The notes under the pieces were generated by a model. It saw nothing but the letters and a program-made list of their open reading frames with translations, was not told where the DNA came from and searched no databases. Both the position numbers and the translations under genes were made by a program. A stretch of DNA of 46,930 nt from an uncultured bacterium. Its GTDB lineage: Bacteria; Cyanobacteriota; Vampirovibrionia; Gastranaerophilales; Gastranaerophilaceae. Where the stretch lies: contig CASFPS010000014.1 in assembly GCA_949296355.1 (NCBI GenBank), forward strand, positions 1-46,930. The letters run 5' to 3'. This document shows positions 41,796 through 46,930 of the stretch, in pieces; within the stretch, counting starts at the first letter, position 1, and each line of letters starts with the position of its first letter.

Positions 41796-41880
41796 CTCTC
41801 CTGAATTTCTAAGTTTCAATCCTGCTCAACTTGAACTCCTTCCCACTCCCACAAAGGGGCTAGGCTAAGAAGCTGAATGA
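41796..41880 (+). repeat. Dispersed intergenic element, degenerate third copy
   Basis: GAATTTCTAAGTTTCAATCC at 41803 repeats the start of the copy at 41561 (GAATTTCTAAGTTTCACTCA), followed in both by GCTCAACTTGAA. The end CACTCCCACAAAGGGGC resembles the right end of the other copies. The rest of the 450-base gap between the small acidic protein gene and aroE holds nothing else I can identify. Confidence 0.55.
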
Positions 41881-41898
41881 ACGCAAGGGAAAAATATA

Positions 41899-42738
41899 CT
41901 AAAGTGCTTCCAGAGCGGCAATCTTCATAAGTTTTACATCAGGAGTCCTGCCCGTCCAAATTTCCAGCGCGCGCTCCGCCTGATAAATCAACATATCCAG
42001 CCCGCCGATTGTTCTTAACCCGCGTTTTTGAGCTTCCTGAATCAAAACAGTTTTTACAGGGTTGTAAACAATATCATAAACTATTGTTTCAGGAGAAAGT
42101 TTATCTAAATCTTCCCTTTCCAGCGGCATTTGATCTGCCATAAAGCCTTTCATCCCGATTGGTGTTGCGTTAACTACGATTGCAGAACCGGAAAGCGACC
42201 TTATATTCTGAATCTGGTAGACATTAAAAGTTATATCCGGAAATTTTGCGCGAACATAATCAAGAGTCTGTTTTGAGTTAATAATATTCCTTGAATAAAA
42301 ATCTATATTTTTAATTCCGCGTTCAGCAAGCCCGACAACTGCAGCCCTTGAAGCTCCGCCGGTTCCCAGAATACTGGCAGTCTTACCATTCAAGTCGATT
42401 TCAGCAGGAATAGCTTTCTTAAACCCGTAAATATCGGTGTTATAACCGTGAAAAGACTTATCCTCCATAACCTTTACGGTATTAACACATCCTGCAATGT
42501 TTGCATAATCATCAATATCCTCAAGAAAAAGTGACATTGGAACTTTTAAAGGTATTGTAACATTAAACCCGTTATATCCGTTCGCTTTTATATATTTAAT
42601 CCGGTTAATCAATTCCTCCGGCGGAGTTTCCATTACATCATACTCACCGCCAAGTCCGATACTCTCAAGCCCTGCCTTCTGAATTACAGCAGAAATCGAA
42701 TGTCCTAAAGGATACCCTATTATTCCTAATTTATACAT
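41899..42738 (-). CDS. aroE: Shikimate dehydrogenase
   Basis: AroE reduces 3-dehydroshikimate to shikimate with NADPH in aromatic amino-acid synthesis. With the ATG at 42738 (GGGAGAG upstream; an upstream GTG was rejected) it has 279 residues. LGIIGYPLGHSIS at residues 4-16 binds shikimate, K65 in NVTIPLK and D102 in GYNTD are the catalytic pair, ILGTGGASRAA near 124 is the nucleotide-binding loop, and NATPIGM near 192 is conserved. It lies 54 bases after mutS2 on the same strand. No other shikimate-pathway gene is nearby. Confidence 0.96.
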   Translation of the reverse strand: MYKLGIIGYPLGHSISAVIQKAGLESIGLGGEYDVMETPPEELINRIKYIKANGYNGFNVTIPLKVPMSLFLEDIDDYANIAGCVNTVKVMEDKSFHGYNTDIYGFKKAIPAEIDLNGKTASILGTGGASRAAVVGLAERGIKNIDFYSRNIINSKQTLDYVRAKFPDITFNVYQIQNIRSLSGSAIVVNATPIGMKGFMADQMPLEREDLDKLSPETIVYDIVYNPVKTVLIQEAQKRGLRTIGGLDMLIYQAERALEIWTGRTPDVKLMKIAALEAL

Positions 42739-42792
42739 ATCTTTCTCTCCCAACGTAAAGATATTATACACAAGATTTGATAAAAAAGATAC

Positions 42793-45159
42793 CTACTTAA
42801 TATCAATAACACTAACCCCGTCGCCGCCTTCCGTGTCCTCACCAACTCTAAATTTAGCTACATAAGGTGACGTTGATATAAAGTCTCTTACAGCAGCCTT
42901 TAGCGCCCCTGTTCCGTGTCCGTGGATAATATAAACCGGTGAAAGGTTTGCAAGGCTTGCTTTATCAAGATATGCCTCCAATTCATCAAGTGCTTCTTCC
43001 ACTCTTTCTCCTCTTAAATCAAGAGTATTGGAAATATCATATTTCTTTAAAGAAAAAGAAGTTTCTTTCTTCATTGCACCGAGAGGAAGATTAACTTTCT
43101 TGGCAAGCTGAGGATTGTAAACCGCAAGTTTGTCCTTCTTAACCTTCGTTTTTATCATTCCCATTTGAATATAAAGCGCGTCGTTCTTGTCAGGCAGCGA
43201 AAGAACCGTAACTTGCTGATTCAAGTCCTTTATCATAACTTTGTCATTAACCTGAACCTTATCCCAATCAAGTTCCGTGTATTGTTCTTTTTCTTCGAGT
43301 TCGTGCATATCCGAACGGAAATTCTGTTCTAATTGCGCCAAGCGTGCATAAGAACGCCTTGCAATTTTTTCGGACTTCTCGCGTCTTAGCTCAGTCAAAA
43401 TTTCTTTTATCTCTGATTTTGCTTCCTCAAGCTGACCTTCGAATTTGTCTTTGATTACTTTTAGAGCTTTTTTCTTTTCTTTTTTATGCTCACTTAGTTC
43501 CTTCTCATAATGTTTTTTTAACTCATCTGCTTCAGCATTTCTGGTCTCTGCCTCTTTCAGATTTACATCCAGTCTCTGCTGCGTATCCTGCAGCCTTTCT
43601 ACAACAAGGCTTGAAGTATCCCGCTGGGTAATTAAAAGTTCTTTCGCTTTCCAAACCAAATCTTCAGGCATACCCAGATTTGATGCTATTGCAATTGCAT
43701 TACTCAAGCCCGGAATTCCGATTATTAACTTGTAAGTTGGAGATAAAGATTCTACATCAAATTCGACACTTGCGTTCTTGAAATACGGATCGGTGTATTC
43801 TAAAGTTTTTAACTCGCCGTAGTGAGTTGTAATAATTGACTGAGCCTGTTTTGAAGCTAAATCCTTCAAAATAACTTCCGCAAGAACCGCGCCCTCCTGA
43901 GGATCTGTTCCCGCACAAAGCTCGTCAATCAAAACAAAAGTCTCGCTGTCAGAGAGTTCCATAATATCAATTACATTTGTCATATGAGAAGAAAAGGTGG
44001 ATAAATTTTGCAAAATACTCTGCTCGTCACCGATATCTGCCAGAACTTTTTCAAACGGATAAATATGAGCCTCTGCACAGGGTAAAAACATACCGGATTT
44101 CATCATTAAAATAAATAACCCGACTGTTTTCAGGGCAACTGTTTTACCGCCGGTATTAGAGCCTGTAATTATCACGGATTTATATTCTTTGCCAATCTCA
44201 AAATCGTTTTCTACAATTTTTTCAACCCTGCCGATTAAAAGCGGATGGCGCATTAAATCAATTTTAATACTCTTATCTTTGTTTACCTCCGGCTCTACTG
44301 CCTGAGTTTTTACGGCATAACGGGCTTTTGCAAAATGGAAATCAATCTCTCCAAGCGTATGTTCCATTTGAATTAAATTATCCATTACTTTTCTGACTTC
44401 ATAGCTTAATGCGGTTAAAATTCTTATAATCTCGGCATAAATTTTGGATTTTAATTCTCTTATTTTGTTGTTAATCGGAACAATTTGCGCCGGCTCAATA
44501 AAAAAAGTTTTGTTTGTTGCGGAAACATCGTGAACAATTCCGCCAACCTTACTCTTAGATGAGGCTTTAACCTGAAACACTATTCTGTCATCACGAATTG
44601 TATAAACATTATCCTGCAAATGTTTTTGAAACTCCGGAGAATTCATTAGTTCCTGAACTTTTTGCTTTAAATTTGCCTCAGTGTCTTTGAGAGAAGAATA
44701 AAGCCCTTTTAACTCAAGATTTGCATTCTGCTTAACAGTACAATTTTCATCAAATGTATTAAGAATCTTCTCCTCAAACTGTTTATCAGAGAATAATTTG
44801 TCCGCAAGATTCTGCATTGAAGCGTCAAAAGGCAGATTTTCTTTCAAGGAGTTCCGCACAACTCTTGATGTACGCATTGCTTTTGCAATATCAATAAGTT
44901 CTTCTTCTACAAAATATTCGTTTCTTTCTCTGAGTTTGGAAAAATCAGGAATTTTTTCAACCGGAATATCCTGCGCCAAATCTAATACATCTTTTGCCTC
45001 TCTGGTGAGAATTAACTGCGCCTGAATATCCTCCGGCTTAACGTACGGAGTCAACTCTAAGCAAAGCTTTTTAGACTGTTCTGTCTTTGCAAACTTTGCT
45101 AATTCGGCTAGAATTTTGTCGTATTCAAGTGCTTTTTGTGATTTTTGGACAATACTCAT
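42793..45159 (-). CDS. mutS2: MutS2 ATPase/endonuclease
   Basis: MutS2 is a MutS-like ATPase with a C-terminal Smr nuclease domain, reported to suppress recombination and, in some bacteria, to act on collided ribosomes. At 788 residues it has the usual size. The Walker A motif GSNTGGKT is near residue 330. Further marks are MTNVIDIMELSDSETFVLID, the signature stretch AGTDPQEGAVLAE, STHYGELK, a long coiled coil (about 520-630), and the Smr domain with LDLRGER near 716 and HGHGTGALK near 748. The MutS mismatch-recognition domain is absent, as in other MutS2. The ribosome-binding site is weak. Confidence 0.95.
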   Translation of the reverse strand: MSIVQKSQKALEYDKILAELAKFAKTEQSKKLCLELTPYVKPEDIQAQLILTREAKDVLDLAQDIPVEKIPDFSKLRERNEYFVEEELIDIAKAMRTSRVVRNSLKENLPFDASMQNLADKLFSDKQFEEKILNTFDENCTVKQNANLELKGLYSSLKDTEANLKQKVQELMNSPEFQKHLQDNVYTIRDDRIVFQVKASSKSKVGGIVHDVSATNKTFFIEPAQIVPINNKIRELKSKIYAEIIRILTALSYEVRKVMDNLIQMEHTLGEIDFHFAKARYAVKTQAVEPEVNKDKSIKIDLMRHPLLIGRVEKIVENDFEIGKEYKSVIITGSNTGGKTVALKTVGLFILMMKSGMFLPCAEAHIYPFEKVLADIGDEQSILQNLSTFSSHMTNVIDIMELSDSETFVLIDELCAGTDPQEGAVLAEVILKDLASKQAQSIITTHYGELKTLEYTDPYFKNASVEFDVESLSPTYKLIIGIPGLSNAIAIASNLGMPEDLVWKAKELLITQRDTSSLVVERLQDTQQRLDVNLKEAETRNAEADELKKHYEKELSEHKKEKKKALKVIKDKFEGQLEEAKSEIKEILTELRREKSEKIARRSYARLAQLEQNFRSDMHELEEKEQYTELDWDKVQVNDKVMIKDLNQQVTVLSLPDKNDALYIQMGMIKTKVKKDKLAVYNPQLAKKVNLPLGAMKKETSFSLKKYDISNTLDLRGERVEEALDELEAYLDKASLANLSPVYIIHGHGTGALKAAVRDFISTSPYVAKFRVGEDTEGGDGVSVIDIK

Positions 45160-45342
45160 ACTAATCTTGATTATAATGAGAACAAAAAATCAAAGCAATA
45201 TATAAAAAGTATTGTCTTGATAAAAACCTTTTTATTGTTTTTCTCTATTTGTATAATTAATTGTACTTTTCTTTCTCTTTTGTTGCGAGATAAAGAGAAA
45301 GAAAAGATACCAAAAGAAAGAGAAAAAACGCGGTTGTTTTCT

Positions 45343-45605
45343 ACGCTCTTTCGAGCGTGAGTTTGAATAGATGTTGCAGGCTGAGCCTGCACTCTTACGC
45401 TCACTATTGCTATGCTGACGCATAGCACGTTCGCGGCGCCGGACTTGTTAAAACATGTAGGTCAGGTTCTACCTGACAAAATTTTTTTTATAAACATATA
45501 TTGTTCTAAAGTAACAGCGGCGGAGCCCTCACGAGCGTCTTTTAGCGAGGGGCAAGGTGCGGGTTTACCCGCAACAGCCACTTGGACTTATGCTCGTAAG
45601 AGCAT
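45343..45605. repeat. Cluster of short GC-rich hairpins in a 600-base gene-free gap
   Basis: Between mutS2 and the gap gene no believable ORF exists. Perfect hairpins lie at 45343-45358 (ACGCTC/GAGCGT), 45376-45390 (GCAGGC/GCCTGC), 45408-45427 (TGCTATGC/GCATAGCA), 45461-45477 (GTCAGGT/ACCTGAC), 45558-45573 (TGCGGG/CCCGCA) and 45590-45605 (ATGCTC/GAGCAT). Most loops are two to four bases. The flanks are AT-rich. Two overlapping open frames here (45412-45681 plus, 45171-45428 minus) run through the hairpins and were rejected. Confidence 0.6.
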
Positions 45606-45712
45606 TGGAAACAACAAGTTTCTTCTTTTTTGCTTCGTTTTTTCTTCTTGCTTTTTCAAAGAAGAAAAAATGAAGAAATAAAAATAATACTTCCGGTGTA
45701 AAAATATAAAAT

Positions 45713-45749
45713 ATCAAAAAATCGGACGGTACATTTGTACCGCCCGATT
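45713..45749 (-). terminator. Rho-independent terminator of gap
   Basis: On the minus strand a 13-base stem with one G-T pair (AATCGGGCGGTAC with GTACCGTCCGATT, 45720-45749) around a four-base loop is followed by TTTTTTGAT. It lies about 25 bases after the gap stop codon. Confidence 0.9.
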
Positions 45750-45774
45750 GAAAATCTTCAATTATAATTGAAAA

Positions 45775-46930
<1,156 letters not shown>

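Noticed and set aside
45412..45681. 89-codon frame in the mutS2-gap intergenic region
   Set aside because: It crosses the hairpin cluster and ends in low-complexity Phe/Cys/Lys codons; no start signal.

Overview
The window reads as a continuous piece of chromosome from an AT-rich, non-photosynthetic bacterium. My best guess is a gut Melainabacterium (Vampirovibrionia, probably Gastranaerophilales). This is inference, not proof. It rests on the mixture of cyanobacteria/Firmicutes-like housekeeping genes (PDZ-radical SAM DUF512 protein, DUF366-QueC pair, split glycine decarboxylase, MutS2, SpmA/SpmB without other sporulation genes), HEAT-repeat and NarL-type proteins, several small proteins I cannot place in a known family, and two giant proteins. 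No phage, transposase, rRNA or CRISPR array is visible. One tRNA, tRNA-Arg(CCG), is present.

Layout. 1-665 is non-coding, hairpin-rich sequence ending in a promoter. 666-3403 is a glycine-cleavage operon, gcvT-gcvH-gcvPA, with a terminator but without gcvPB. 3460-4728 is a CNT nucleoside transporter. 4699-9702 (minus) holds a small protein, a DUF262 protein translationally coupled to a winged-helix protein, then a tight operon HEAT protein-queC-DUF366-SPOR protein. 9827-10666 holds two small-protein genes with a shared promoter-like motif. 10670-13031 (minus) holds folD, a CooC-like ATPase and a NarL-type response regulator. 13398-21161 is a 2587-residue multidomain protein preceded by two copies of a perfect palindrome. 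21228-22538 is an amylase-superfamily-like protein.

22607-26277 (minus) holds a DUF512 radical SAM protein, a PadR regulator and a GGDEF/degenerate HD-GYP protein, behind the tRNA-Arg gene. 26496-26753 is a small coiled-coil protein. 26754-39347 (minus) is a long run of closely spaced genes: a 2254-residue coiled-coil protein, a GlcD-like oxidase, cutA, a zinc-peptidase-like protein, a TPR protein, nadB and nadC. 39441-40542 is spmA-spmB, probably leaderless. 40478-41447 holds a zinc-ribbon protein, a candidate small RNA and a small acidic protein with an EF-hand-like loop. 41554-41880 holds copies of a dispersed intergenic element. 41899-46779 (minus) holds aroE, mutS2, a 600-base hairpin cluster and gap.

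The most interesting object is the 2587-residue protein. It has no visible signal peptide and combines EF-hand-like loops, YD-like repeats, a LysM domain, four annexin-like repeats of about 100 residues, a hydrophobic segment, a domain that matches the phosphothreonine-lyase fold of OspF/SpvC and LanKC/LanL N-termini by motif, and an FHA (phosphothreonine-binding) domain. A second theme is a motif beginning ATACTT, found four times: before three small-protein genes and once before a terminator with no ORF between, which marks a candidate sRNA. Several gene starts were moved to ATG, TTG or GTG codons with better ribosome-binding sites; the reasons are given per gene.
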